Part shown: positions 26,303 to 35,554 of the stretch, one piece after another | Layout: every line of letters starts with the position of its first letter | Position numbering within the stretch: position 1 is the stretch's first letter | The notes under the pieces: generated by a model | The model's input: the letters and a program-made list of their open reading frames with translations, nothing else | Told to the model about the DNA's origin: nothing | Databases searched by the model: none | NCBI GenBank assembly: GCA_963676875.1 | Contig: OY781436.1 | Location: forward strand, 186,001 to 250,000 | Direction: 5' to 3' | Origin: UBA6244 sp963676875 | GTDB lineage: Bacteria; Bacteroidota; Bacteroidia; Bacteroidales; F082 | Length of the DNA: 64,000 bases | Translations under genes and position numbers: made by a program

Positions 26303-28183
26303 ATGAAGACTTATATATGCACTTTAATTATCGCCGTTATTCTGGGATCTTTTGGATTACAATCCTGTAACAACAAAGACAATCCTGCTGATCCGCAAAA
26401 GAGTATGGACGATTTAGTTGTTCCTGATGGATTTGTTTTTGAAACGACCAAAGAGGTAACGCTAGCCATTCAAATGCCTGGAACCGTTAACTTTTCAGAC
26501 ATGAGAAGCCGCTTTGACGTGTATTCGGCAGATCCTTCCGCCGACGGAAAGTTGATTACCTCCGGCAGTTTTGATGCAACCGGGTCATATAGTGGCAGCA
26601 TTGTTGTGCCCAGCACCCTTACCGAGGTGTATGTACAAACGGTGGCAGGAGCTGTAATGGTTCCTATAGAAAATACAGGCTTAAAAGAAGGCGGGGTGAT
26701 CATTGATTTTGGCGAAAATTATGGCAACTTCCCCCCAGATTCAGTTCCTCCCACCCTAAAAAGTGCCGGAATAGATCATCTGGACATTCAGCGTGGTTAC
26801 GACCAAAAGGTTGTTACCAACCTGATTACCAATGGTGATTTCAGCACCAATAATTTTGGCACCATGAATAGGTGGTCTGATTTGAATACCATCGACCAAA
26901 AATGGTGGTTTTCAAGGGATGCCAACAGAGGATACATGGAATGGGCCCAGGAAGGGACTGACGGTTATATTAGAACCCATAATTCAAACACGAGATTTTA
27001 CGGTGGAACTTCGCAAATCATTGATGCAGCACCAGGTGATTTGATCACCTTTAGCGCCGACATGAAACGCGTAGGCGGTAACGGAGCAAATTATGCCTGG
27101 TTGTACCTAGTACCACTTAACAGCAGTGGATATGCCTTGGCGTATTACAATGTTTCCTTTGACATCGTGCCCACCACATGGACCAACAAAATGATCGCGG
27201 CCACCATGCCTTCGGGTACAGCCTCCTGTCAGATACTTATCTGGACCAATGACTACAGCACCAACACCAGTTTGTATTTTGACAATGTTGTGGTAACCGG
27301 GCCTGTTAGCGACTCTGACGGCGATGGCGTTGACGATGAATTGGACGACTATCCCAATGATGCAACGCGTGCATTTAATGTGTACTATCCCAACGAAACC
27401 GATTGGGGTACCTTCGCATTCGAAGATCTATGGCCGGGAAAAGGGGACTATGACTTCAACGACCTCGTACTAGATTATCAATATAAATCAGTTCTCAACT
27501 CCAACAATGGATTGGTTGAATTTTATACAGATTACAGTGTTCGTGCAGTGGGTGCCAGCCTCATTAACGGCTTCGGCATCATGATTGAAGGCGATCCTGC
27601 CAATGTACAATCAGTTACAGGACAGCAGTTTACACAAAACTACCTGAATATTGCTGCCAATGGTACTGAGGAAAATCAATCCAATACGGTGATCATGTTT
27701 TTCGACAACGCATTCAGCATGATAGGCTCTTCGGGAAGCGGATTCATCAACACTGTGCCGGACATGCCTTATGTGGAACCACAATTTTATCAAATACATG
27801 TGGTATTTAACCCGCTGACCACCCGCGTGGTGAGCAACCGTGTGGCACCCTACAATCCATTTATTGTGGTAAATGAAGACCGCGGCATCGAAGTGCATCT
27901 GGCAGGAGAAGAGCCCACCGATCTGGCCGACCAGGCTTTGTTTGGCACCTGGGCCGACGACAGCAATCCTGCTGCCGGAAAATATTATCAAACAGTAAAC
28001 AACCTGCCTTGGGCCATCGATTTACCCGTAGAATTTGAATATCCTGTGGAACAGGTACAAATTATCGACGCTTACAATTTCTTTGCCGACTGGGCCGAAT
28101 CGGGCGGTGCGCTATATGAAGACTGGTACGAAGACCTCACCGGCTACCGCAACAGCGAGAATATTTATAGTCCGACAAAATAA
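26303..28183 (+). CDS. LruC domain lipoprotein
   Basis: A 626-residue exported lipoprotein. The signal ends in a lipobox, FGLQSC, with Cys22 as the lipidated residue. This supports the start at 26303 rather than 26225, which would bury the signal. Around residue 335, DSDGDGVDDELDDYPND is a thrombospondin-type-3-like calcium loop. The rest, from WPGKGDYDFNDLVLDY onward, is the LruC domain first named in Leptospira and common in Bacteroidota surface proteins. A carbohydrate-binding-like jelly roll probably lies between residues 170 and 330. Probably surface exposed; function unknown. A terminator follows. Confidence 0.85.
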   Translation: MKTYICTLIIAVILGSFGLQSCNNKDNPADPQKSMDDLVVPDGFVFETTKEVTLAIQMPGTVNFSDMRSRFDVYSADPSADGKLITSGSFDATGSYSGSIVVPSTLTEVYVQTVAGAVMVPIENTGLKEGGVIIDFGENYGNFPPDSVPPTLKSAGIDHLDIQRGYDQKVVTNLITNGDFSTNNFGTMNRWSDLNTIDQKWWFSRDANRGYMEWAQEGTDGYIRTHNSNTRFYGGTSQIIDAAPGDLITFSADMKRVGGNGANYAWLYLVPLNSSGYALAYYNVSFDIVPTTWTNKMIAATMPSGTASCQILIWTNDYSTNTSLYFDNVVVTGPVSDSDGDGVDDELDDYPNDATRAFNVYYPNETDWGTFAFEDLWPGKGDYDFNDLVLDYQYKSVLNSNNGLVEFYTDYSVRAVGASLINGFGIMIEGDPANVQSVTGQQFTQNYLNIAANGTEENQSNTVIMFFDNAFSMIGSSGSGFINTVPDMPYVEPQFYQIHVVFNPLTTRVVSNRVAPYNPFIVVNEDRGIEVHLAGEEPTDLADQALFGTWADDSNPAAGKYYQTVNNLPWAIDLPVEFEYPVEQVQIIDAYNFFADWAESGGALYEDWYEDLTGYRNSENIYSPTK

Positions 28184-28224
28184 CAGACACAGACACCACT
28201 TACGGTCAAGCTGTTGGTTAAAAA

Positions 28225-28275
28225 GCAAGGAGTTCTTACCAGGACTCCTTGCGTTTATTAAGGAGTTTTTTTCTA
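28225..28275 (+). terminator. Terminator after the LruC gene
   Basis: GCAAGGAGT at 28225-28233 pairs with ACTCCTTGC at 28244-28252, followed by a T-rich stretch including TTTTTTT near 28265. Confidence 0.75.
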
Positions 28276-28357
28276 CGGCAACTTGAACCTTTGAAAATTT
28301 CATGCCCGCAGTCTGAATTTCATCTTGTTTAAAATGAGTACAAATAACAAAAGTTAC

Positions 28358-28365
28358 TACCTTTG
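28358..28365 (+). promoter_or_regulatory. -7 promoter element of the heme-binding pair
   Basis: TACCTTTG matches TAnnTTTG and lies 26 bases before the ATG at 28391. Confidence 0.55.
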
Positions 28366-28390
28366 TACGCGTAACATTAAAAATAAAAAT

Positions 28391-28792
28391 ATGAAAAAGT
28401 ACTATTTGATTGCCCTAACCCTTTTCGTTGGATTTCTTTTTATAAGAGCAACGGTAAACCAACCTGTTGAAAAGACAAACATGACTCCACAAGTTCCTAA
28501 CTGGGAAATTCCTGCTGACGTTCAGGCCGTTCTCGACAATTCATGCTACGGTTGCCACAACTCCGATTCGAAAAACGAAAAAGGAATGAAGAAACTGATG
28601 TTTGACAAATTGGGAGAACTATCCAAGGCCAAACTGGTTGGTAAACTTACCGACATTTCTGATGTAGTGACCAATGGTGATATGCCTCCCAAAAAGGTAC
28701 TCCAAAATCACCCTGAAATGAAATTGACAGAGGAAACATCCAAAACCCTCACTGATTGGGCTGAAAGAACCTCAAGAAGAATAATGGAATAA
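28391..28792 (+). CDS. Heme-binding domain protein (c-type cytochrome-like), copy 1
   Basis: A 133-residue exported protein with an N-terminal hydrophobic signal (MKKYYLIALTLFVGFLFI). It has one c-type heme motif, Cys52-Tyr-Gly-Cys55-His56. The pattern of MPPKKV and W near the end fits the haem_bd family (PF14376), presumed periplasmic. An in-frame start at 28325 exists, but the promoter element falls inside that extension, so 28391 is chosen. A paralogue follows five bases later. Confidence 0.87.
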   Translation: MKKYYLIALTLFVGFLFIRATVNQPVEKTNMTPQVPNWEIPADVQAVLDNSCYGCHNSDSKNEKGMKKLMFDKLGELSKAKLVGKLTDISDVVTNGDMPPKKVLQNHPEMKLTEETSKTLTDWAERTSRRIME

Positions 28793-28796
28793 TACA

Positions 28797-29189
28797 ATGA
28801 AAAAGAAAATATTTATCCTGATGGCTATCCCAGTGATTGCGATGGGATTTGCCTTTCAGGCTCCTGCCGGAGAAAAAACGGAAGATGTTCCGGGAATCAC
28901 CATTCCTGAAAATGTACAAGCCGTCTTCAACAAATCGTGCATGCCCTGCCATGGTGCCGACGGATCCTTTAAAGCCAAATCCCGTTTGAATTTTGACAAA
29001 TTGTACGAACTCAAACGTGGCAAACTAGTGAGCAAACTCACCAAAATAGCAGATGAAGTAAAAGAAGGCTCCATGCCAAAGAAAAAATTTGTAAAAAAGC
29101 ACCCTGATGCCGCCCTGAGTGCCGACCAGAAAAACCTGGTAGTGGATTGGGCCGAAAAACAGGCGGATCAATTGGTGGCTGGAAATTAA
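28797..29189 (+). CDS. Heme-binding domain protein (c-type cytochrome-like), copy 2
   Basis: A 130-residue paralogue of the preceding gene. It has a signal peptide and one heme motif, Cys48-Met-Pro-Cys51-His52 in KSCMPCHGADG. Both copies keep IPxxVQAVxxxSC, then LxFDKLxEL, KLVxKLTxI and MPxKK. A tandem duplication is the simplest origin. They may carry electrons or sense heme/redox state in the periplasm; no partner enzyme is adjacent. Confidence 0.87.
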   Translation: MKKKIFILMAIPVIAMGFAFQAPAGEKTEDVPGITIPENVQAVFNKSCMPCHGADGSFKAKSRLNFDKLYELKRGKLVSKLTKIADEVKEGSMPKKKFVKKHPDAALSADQKNLVVDWAEKQADQLVAGN

Positions 29190-29204
29190 TTTTTTTTAAT
29201 CAAA

Positions 29205-29245
29205 AAAAGTCAGGGTGTGAATTGATTCACGCCCTGACTTTTTTA
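29205..29245. terminator. Bidirectional terminator between convergent genes
   Basis: AGTCAGGGTGTGAA at 29209-29222 pairs with TTCACGCCCTGACT at 29226-29239 (one wobble). A runs on the left and T runs on the right serve both the heme gene and the Omp28-like gene. Confidence 0.88.
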
Positions 29246-29249
29246 TGGT

Positions 29250-31325
29250 CTAATAAACAATCAAGGTATTACTTACCATGCCTGTCTCACCCAAAATACG
29301 AATCACATAACTTCCCGGATTCAGTGCCTGAATGTTTATGGAAGTTACCTTATCAGAAGTCAGTGTACGAAGCACCAACTGCCCCATGGTGTTGTATATT
29401 TCCACTTCCGAGTTGGGAGCCTCAACAAATAAACGTCCATTCGTAGGATTGGGATAAATACGATGGGAGGTTTCGTTTGTTTCACCCATTCCCACCGACA
29501 CATTAAACCAATCTTCGGTACGTTTAATGATCTCGTTCATGTCGTCTTGAGGTGCCATGGAAGGATCAAATCCCAAATAAACAACCTTGTAAACATCAGT
29601 TGATACACGAACTGCGGCGCTTTTGGCATCGCTGTCGTTGTATTTGAAAATGGAAACAGCATCTCCCAAAGGATCCACCTGATCGGGATACATATTTCCA
29701 CCATAGATGTCAGCAATGGAGAATGAATTCATAGATCCATAAATTTCCTCTCCGGGATAGGCATAAGCCGAATTGTTGGCCGTACTTCCATCACCCTTGT
29801 ATTCAGCACTTAAGTAATCTGTATAAAAAGCTTTGGTGGCAGGTGTTCCATTTCCGGCAGATTCCCATGTATCCCAACCAATATCCTGTCCTGCTACGAA
29901 AAGATTGCCCCCACCATCAAGAAAGGAGGTAAGAAATCCTACATTTTCATCCGTGAAAGAAGGAAAAGTCCAGGCAATGTTAAAATACAAGTTACGCACA
30001 AAGCCGAGCTTTTCTTCGGTGCCTAGCATTTTAAAAGTGGGATAATCACAAGCTGTGTACTTGGTCATACCGGCATAGTCGAAAGCATCGAAATAATCCT
30101 GTTGCAAACTGGCAGGATCACCAGTGGTCCATGCGCCCTGGTTGTTTACCAGCAAGTCTTCCACACCGGACATTACGTAAACATTCATCAACACCGAAGG
30201 GGCATTGGGCTGACTCACCGATTGTGCAGAAAACACGTAGCTCGCAACAGCTGGCGAATCATCAGGAATAACTTCGATGGTAAAATCTGTAGCCACACCT
30301 GCCTCAAGCGAAATGGTAGCCGTTTCTTCATAACTTACACCATTCACTACAAATGCACTGCTCCAGCCGGCAGGTTGGTTTTCGTTGGAAAGTGTAAGCA
30401 CAAAATCGTCAGCGTTGGGGAGTAAATTGGTTATACTTAAATCGAAAGTGGTGGGGGCTGTCGCCTCTCCAATCAACACTTGCTCTGCGGGTTGCAAGAT
30501 GGAGGAAGTAATAAGGGTAGTTCCATCGATGGCCTCCACCTCTGCTCCACTGTATATTTCCTGATGACTTTCGGTAACATACACCGCCACCTGACAATCT
30601 TCAACAATACAAGGTACACCGTTGTAATCGGCAGGTACAGTATAGGTATATGTTTTTTCCACGAAAGTGCCCTGGGTGGTGGTGGTGATTTCATCGCCCC
30701 ACTGATCGGTGATGAGGAAGCGCAACATGTGGTTGTGCACATAGTTATTACCCATACCACCTCCGGTTTGAGGACCGAGGATGCCACTTTGGAGCAGTGC
30801 TACCTGAATAAAATTGCTTGATTCAGGACTATCGGAGGTGTAGTACAACTCCACATTCACCGTCAGTTCGCGGGTGCCGGCATCGTAGCTGGTAGAAGCA
30901 CCCACATTCACGGGACTATCCTCTTCCAGGATTTGTCCGGCAGCGGTAGTCCAAGAACCACGTCCCATGGCAGTAGTGGAGCCTATATCGGGAAATACGT
31001 GACGGTTGACCGTTCCCGAAGGATATCCGGTGAGGCCTGTTTGGTTGGCGATGGCATCTCCGAAAGGAGTTCTGAAATCAGGTTCACTACCACTGGGTGT
31101 GGCAAAACTTCCCTGATGGATGTTGACCAGTACCACGTTACCCGGATTGTCATCTTGCAAGGCCTGAGCAATGGCATGACCCTCAGGACAATACTGACAG
31201 TGGATTCCCGTAAATTCTTCCAGCACCACATTTTTCTTTTGCACATCGGTGGAGACAAGGGTTTGTGCATTCAAGGATGCAAATACACCCAAAAACAGGA
31301 CAAACAAGAGTAGATTTTTTTTCAT
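29250..31325 (-). CDS. Omp28-related secreted protein with T9SS sorting domain
   Basis: A 691-residue secreted protein. The signal peptide ends at about residue 20. The N-terminal region has a thioredoxin-like fold with Cys43 and Cys46 in EFTGIHCQYCPEGH, as in Omp28-type outer membrane proteins. The middle has beta-sandwich segments, then a GATase-like region (VAGQDIGWDTWE). The last 70 residues (YPNPTNGRLFVEAP ... PGSYVIRI) are a type A sorting domain, recognised by the type IX machinery for export and cell-surface attachment. Enzymatic activity is not established. Confidence 0.87.
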   Translation of the reverse strand: MKKNLLLFVLFLGVFASLNAQTLVSTDVQKKNVVLEEFTGIHCQYCPEGHAIAQALQDDNPGNVVLVNIHQGSFATPSGSEPDFRTPFGDAIANQTGLTGYPSGTVNRHVFPDIGSTTAMGRGSWTTAAGQILEEDSPVNVGASTSYDAGTRELTVNVELYYTSDSPESSNFIQVALLQSGILGPQTGGGMGNNYVHNHMLRFLITDQWGDEITTTTQGTFVEKTYTYTVPADYNGVPCIVEDCQVAVYVTESHQEIYSGAEVEAIDGTTLITSSILQPAEQVLIGEATAPTTFDLSITNLLPNADDFVLTLSNENQPAGWSSAFVVNGVSYEETATISLEAGVATDFTIEVIPDDSPAVASYVFSAQSVSQPNAPSVLMNVYVMSGVEDLLVNNQGAWTTGDPASLQQDYFDAFDYAGMTKYTACDYPTFKMLGTEEKLGFVRNLYFNIAWTFPSFTDENVGFLTSFLDGGGNLFVAGQDIGWDTWESAGNGTPATKAFYTDYLSAEYKGDGSTANNSAYAYPGEEIYGSMNSFSIADIYGGNMYPDQVDPLGDAVSIFKYNDSDAKSAAVRVSTDVYKVVYLGFDPSMAPQDDMNEIIKRTEDWFNVSVGMGETNETSHRIYPNPTNGRLFVEAPNSEVEIYNTMGQLVLRTLTSDKVTSINIQALNPGSYVIRILGETGMVSNTLIVY

Positions 31326-31375
31326 AAGGTAAGAAGTTGATTAAAAGTTAGTCATCCGATTCTGTCGGATTGGGG

Positions 31376-31383
31376 CAAATGTA
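31376..31383 (-). promoter_or_regulatory. -7 promoter element of the Omp28-like gene
   Basis: On the minus strand TACATTTG matches TAnnTTTG, 51 bases from the start. Just downstream, 31354-31370 holds an ATCCGA/TCGGAT inverted repeat in the probable 5' leader. Confidence 0.5.
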
Positions 31384-31400
31384 CGTTTTTTTGGAACAAA

Positions 31401-31489
31401 GTCGGGAGGGGGAGTGGGGAGACGGGAGTGGGGAGTTGGAAGTCGGGAGTCGGAAGTCCGAAGTGGGGAGTGGGAAGTCGGGAGAGGGA
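31401..31489. repeat. Degenerate GGGAGT/GGAAGT simple repeat
   Basis: About 89 bases made of imperfect units such as GGGAGTCGGAAGT and GTGGGGAGT on the plus strand, almost free of A/T pairs other than in AGT. It is strongly strand-biased (purine-rich) and sits directly upstream of the Omp28 promoter. Confidence 0.85.
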
Positions 31490-31521
31490 CGTTGTTAATG
31501 CCTGACACACTTTTTTGAAGA

Positions 31522-31641
31522 CTCAATCTGGCGCAAGCGTCCGCTTGTGCCCGGTTTAACCAACAACAACCGCGTGCTTATCAAATAAAAAACCGACCCA
31601 ATACAAACTACCGAGTCGGATTTTATAGACTTGCCAAATTA
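31522..31641. repeat. 120-base intergenic element, copy 1
   Basis: Direct copy of 31673-31791 with few differences. It contains GGCGCAAGCG and CGCTTGTGCC (31530-31551), a near-perfect hairpin of REP type, and further on a CCGAC/GTCGG stem flanked by A and T runs that would act as a terminator. Confidence 0.85.
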
Positions 31642-31672
31642 CTTATTCATGTGGACGCACACTATAAAAAGC

Positions 31673-31791
31673 CTCAATCTGGCGCAAGCGTCCGCTTGTG
31701 CCCGGTTTAACCAACAACAACCGTGTGTTTATCAAATAAAAAACCGACCCAATATAAACTACTGAGTCGGTTTTTTAGACATACCAAATTA
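31673..31791. repeat. 120-base intergenic element, copy 2
   Basis: Second copy, 151 bases downstream of the first. The REP-type hairpin is at 31681-31702. The CCGAC ... GTCGG stem near 31743-31770 has six A before and six T after it, so it could terminate transcription on either strand. It is positioned to end the minus-strand gene at 31838-32065. Confidence 0.85.
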
Positions 31792-31837
31792 TACATCAAT
31801 AAGAAAGGCACGCAACAAAAAAGCGTGCACAGGAATA

Positions 31838-32065
31838 CTATTCCTCCATTTCTTCCTGATTCATCAAATACAGCTTGCGGCCGCCGTAGGCAGCACCCAA
31901 ACCCAAGAGGATGAACAAGCCGCCACCGATGGGAGCGTTGCCTGCGTTGGTATTTCCTGTACCACCATGGTCACCCGGAGGAGGAGGAGGTCCACCTGCC
32001 AAAAGAGGTAAACTACTCACCGAAATGGCGACAATCAGCATCAGTTTGATTACAATATTCTTCAT
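31838..32065 (-). CDS. Small PID-CTERM-like secreted protein
   Basis: A 75-residue protein: signal peptide (residues 1-23, ending SLPLLAG), a Pro/Gly/Asn-rich linker (GGPPPPPGDHGGTGNTNAG), then NAPIGGGLFILLGLGAAYGGRK and a short charged tail. The C-terminal API-GGGL-hydrophobic-YGxxK pattern resembles the PID-CTERM putative protein-sorting tail of Bacteroidota. Nothing else remains in the mature part, so it may be a surface-anchored peptide. Function unknown. It sits at the end of the secreted-protein block. Confidence 0.75.
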   Translation of the reverse strand: MKNIVIKLMLIVAISVSSLPLLAGGPPPPPGDHGGTGNTNAGNAPIGGGLFILLGLGAAYGGRKLYLMNQEEMEE

Positions 32066-32098
32066 GACTTCGAGCTTTTATTATACTATAGTTATTTT

Positions 32099-35000
32099 TT
32101 ATTTTACAATTACTTTGGTGGAACTTACCGCCCGATTGTTCTGCAAACGAACAATATACAAACCGGAATTCAGGTTGAGTGCACGCGAAAAACTACCCGA
32201 AACATTCACCACCTCCGAGCTTAACAACCGACCCTGTACATCAAAAATATCCACCTGCGTATTGCCCTCACTCAGGATGGTCAGTTGCTGACCGTTGACG
32301 TAAGCATGGGCTTGGGGTTGGGTGGGTTGGGTGGAGATGCCTACGGGGGCGAAGTGGATTTCGAAGCGGTCATCTATTTGACCCGGAGTATTTACCATAA
32401 ATTCATAATTAAAATCACTGGTGATCATATGTTTTTCCCCGGTAATTCTATCATAAAGCGCTACATTACCCATCGATAAAAAGAGGTCAGAAGGATTGAA
32501 GGATAAAGAATATTCCCCTTCTTTACTAACAAGCATTCCTATTTTAACAGCTTCATCCTGCAGATTAGTCGGTAAAGCCTGGATAGCAAAAATATTCTCA
32601 TAAGGCTCAACAAGATAGGTGTACAATGAAACGTCAAGATTTCCTTGCATTTTTGCTCCATCATAACCAATATCAAGACCACGTGTCATTCCATCCATAA
32701 AAACTATTTCTGTTTGATTCATTTGACCAGTCGATGAATTCAATTGTATCATCAAACTATTCCTATCTTCAACTGATTTATAATAGGTTGCAGATCCATT
32801 CTTGCGATCGGAAGCACTAAAGATTAAATCCACATTGTCTGCCTTTGCTTTCACGAAGAACCCCTGACCAACTTCAATATAATGAGCTCCAAAGGCATTA
32901 TTAACCAACTGATAATCACTTTGTGCATTATCATAGTAATAGTAACCAAAATTGTCATCATCCAGAATATTTGTAGCATTTGTTTTGAGAAAATTATTTG
33001 CGGCATCAGCGTTATCATTTCCAGCAATCGTACACGGAAAAGGATTTCCAACCAAATTCCACCCATCATAAGTAGCATTGGTACCCGACTTCGTTAAACT
33101 AATGGTTTGATTATCACTTACGACTCCACCGACAAAATCATAAGGAGTCGCTGCATACGCATCAGAATAAGCCACCATGTAGCCCTTTCCGGCAAGAAAA
33201 GTTCCATCAAATCCAGAATTAACTATCTGGTTTTCTCCACGAATATTAATCCAAGGAGTTGCGGCTTCTCCCTCATCATATGAGTAGAAATCAAATGTAG
33301 TGGGCAATTTGTTTTCACCGTCAGGAGTTGGCACAAAATCAGAGCCTAAAATAGTCATGCCCGGAGTTGGAGCTGATAGTAAATGCCAGCTGTCACCTTG
33401 TGGAATGTATCTTTCAACTGTGACATCGCCGGATACGGTTCCATTGGTAATGAGGGAACCTGTGCCGGTAGCATCCGATTTTATAACCAAACCAGTATTG
33501 CCTGCATTATTAGTGAGTGCGCCTGAAACTGTCAACGAACTCTGTGACCCTATAGTCCATACTCCGGTAGCAGGAATGACCACATCATTTCCAATAGTAA
33601 CATCTCCAGATGTTCTTGAAACTGTTAAGTTTTTTAACACATTTGTAGTTCCAGGTGTTGTCTGATCAAAATTTATTGTGCTTAAATCACCTGTTCCTAA
33701 AATATCCATTTGAGAAGAGGAACTACCAGTAAAGCTTCCTGAACCGCTAATTAATGAAGATACTCCATCTGTGCCGATGGTTATCTTATTTCCATTTAAA
33801 TCAATTTTATCATCAGCGTTGGAAAAAGTGATAGCATTGCCTCCCTGAGGAGCATCTGCTTTAATATTTCCGCCAACAAGTTGCAAAGTTGTAGCGCTTC
33901 CTTCTGCTTCCCCAACAATAATATAGGCTATTGTGTATGTGCCAGCACCTGTAGCTTCCACAGTTTGGGTGGTTTGTCCATTAAAGAAAATCGCTCTTTC
34001 GTTGGCATTAAAAACTGAGGATAACCCAAAAACAAGATCGCCCTTTAATTTCAGATCACCACCAGTAGTACCCGAAAGTGTTATTTCTCCATTACAATTC
34101 ACATTTCCATTCACTCCAACTGATTTAGTCATCAGATTACCTGCTTCATTCATACTAAATTCGGAACCTACGTCGATGATTAAATCACCGGCACACTCAC
34201 GATATACATCTGCACCCGAATTTGCACCCATATCAAGCAATGTATTATTCGTAACCAATACATCGTTTGGATATCCGGCACCTGAAGTTGCTTTCCATTC
34301 ATCACCTCTTCCCCATGTACCTCCATTTGAATACTTTAAAACAGATGACGATCCATAACTTGGTGCATTTCCAAAGGTAATCCATCCTCCGTCCATACTT
34401 AGTGTTCCATTAATCGTTGAACTACTACCAAAATTTACCCCACCACCATCTAAAACAACATCATTAAACCCAACTGTACCATTTACCGTTCCTGTGCCTG
34501 CAAAAACAACCGTTCCTGTGCCAGAGGTAAAAGTTCCGCTATTGGTGAGGATACCGTCATTAGCAATTGTCAGCGTACGGGCTGTGCCATCACTGGCGGT
34601 GAAAGTACCTGATGTTTCAACTGTAAGAGAATTAATGTTTACATTCACATTCATAGTTACATTATCATTACTTGAAATAATTACATCACCACCACTAGGA
34701 ACCGAATTAAAAAGCCAGGTTGCTGATGAATTCCAATCTCCCGTCGTTTTCGATCTTGGATTTGATGCAAAATAACTATAAGGAGTTCCTGAATTATTAT
34801 CGTAGTTGATTGTCATTAAATCAGGATAAATATCTAAATCATTTCCTGGTGAATAGGTTAAAGTAGTCGTTAAAACATAATACCTAACCATTGTCCCATC
34901 TGATTGAGCGGGAATAGCAGCAGTAAAAGCAGTTCCTGTTCCTGTTGAAAGTACAAAATTATCCGTAGCCCAATTATCAGTTGAGTAACGTAAATATATT

Positions 35001-35509
35001 AATTCCTCTGGTGATTTTTCCGCTGACAAAGTAATACTAACTGTTTGTTCCGCAGTATTAGAATAATAAATTGAGTTTTTTTGAATGCCTATTTGGCTTA
35101 CGTAATCTATTGTTATTGGCAAACTTGATAGCGTCATAATCCCTATTGGGATATTAGTATTAATATAATCAGCTGGATCTTCAATGCAGAGATGTATATA
35201 TGAATTTGGAGAACCTTTCCATATTGCATTCGCACCGCCAAATGAAGGAGCCCATCTATTATCATATGAAGTAATCCAATAACCACCTCCCCATGTATTA
35301 TCATAGGAATCTTTAACGATTTTAAATAGGTCATCAATAGATGCAGAAATTGTAATACCGTAATATTTTTGTGAACCTCCAAGGTCACTTTTAAGGGTGG
35401 CTTCATTTGTAGCATCCAGATTCCAATTATTATGATCACCAGGTACGTATACTTGCGCATTACCAATTAAGCCAAAAATAACAAATACTAGCATAAATAT
35501 TCTTTTCAT
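32099..35509 (-). CDS. Large secreted protein with T9SS sorting domain (paralogue A)
   Basis: A 1,136-residue exported protein. After the signal peptide comes VYVPGDHNNWNLDAT, which resembles starch-binding modules of SusE/SusF type. Residues around 165-250 carry a module (SPEELIYLRYSTDNWATD ... VRYYVLTT) also found in the two genes at 39016 and 42917. The centre (about 260-700) is a long right-handed-helix-like repeat region with SSTINGTLSMDGGWI and DKIDLNGNKITIG. A type A sorting domain ends the protein (VDIFDVQGRLLSSEV ... NSGLYIVRL). Likely a cell-surface binding protein. It is a paralogue of the next gene. Confidence 0.8.
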   Translation of the reverse strand: MKRIFMLVFVIFGLIGNAQVYVPGDHNNWNLDATNEATLKSDLGGSQKYYGITISASIDDLFKIVKDSYDNTWGGGYWITSYDNRWAPSFGGANAIWKGSPNSYIHLCIEDPADYINTNIPIGIMTLSSLPITIDYVSQIGIQKNSIYYSNTAEQTVSITLSAEKSPEELIYLRYSTDNWATDNFVLSTGTGTAFTAAIPAQSDGTMVRYYVLTTTLTYSPGNDLDIYPDLMTINYDNNSGTPYSYFASNPRSKTTGDWNSSATWLFNSVPSGGDVIISSNDNVTMNVNVNINSLTVETSGTFTASDGTARTLTIANDGILTNSGTFTSGTGTVVFAGTGTVNGTVGFNDVVLDGGGVNFGSSSTINGTLSMDGGWITFGNAPSYGSSSVLKYSNGGTWGRGDEWKATSGAGYPNDVLVTNNTLLDMGANSGADVYRECAGDLIIDVGSEFSMNEAGNLMTKSVGVNGNVNCNGEITLSGTTGGDLKLKGDLVFGLSSVFNANERAIFFNGQTTQTVEATGAGTYTIAYIIVGEAEGSATTLQLVGGNIKADAPQGGNAITFSNADDKIDLNGNKITIGTDGVSSLISGSGSFTGSSSSQMDILGTGDLSTINFDQTTPGTTNVLKNLTVSRTSGDVTIGNDVVIPATGVWTIGSQSSLTVSGALTNNAGNTGLVIKSDATGTGSLITNGTVSGDVTVERYIPQGDSWHLLSAPTPGMTILGSDFVPTPDGENKLPTTFDFYSYDEGEAATPWINIRGENQIVNSGFDGTFLAGKGYMVAYSDAYAATPYDFVGGVVSDNQTISLTKSGTNATYDGWNLVGNPFPCTIAGNDNADAANNFLKTNATNILDDDNFGYYYYDNAQSDYQLVNNAFGAHYIEVGQGFFVKAKADNVDLIFSASDRKNGSATYYKSVEDRNSLMIQLNSSTGQMNQTEIVFMDGMTRGLDIGYDGAKMQGNLDVSLYTYLVEPYENIFAIQALPTNLQDEAVKIGMLVSKEGEYSLSFNPSDLFLSMGNVALYDRITGEKHMITSDFNYEFMVNTPGQIDDRFEIHFAPVGISTQPTQPQAHAYVNGQQLTILSEGNTQVDIFDVQGRLLSSEVVNVSGSFSRALNLNSGLYIVRLQNNRAVSSTKVIVK

Positions 35510-35554
35510 ACTCTAAAATTTAAATTTATATATCATTTACCTATCATTAATTCC

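Larger units (their letters stand above)
31326..31837. other. Repeat-rich intergenic region
   Basis: About 510 bases without a supported gene. It holds the Omp28 promoter, an 89-base purine-rich simple repeat (31401-31489) and two copies of a 120-base element with hairpins; the latter two are listed separately. Confidence 0.7.
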
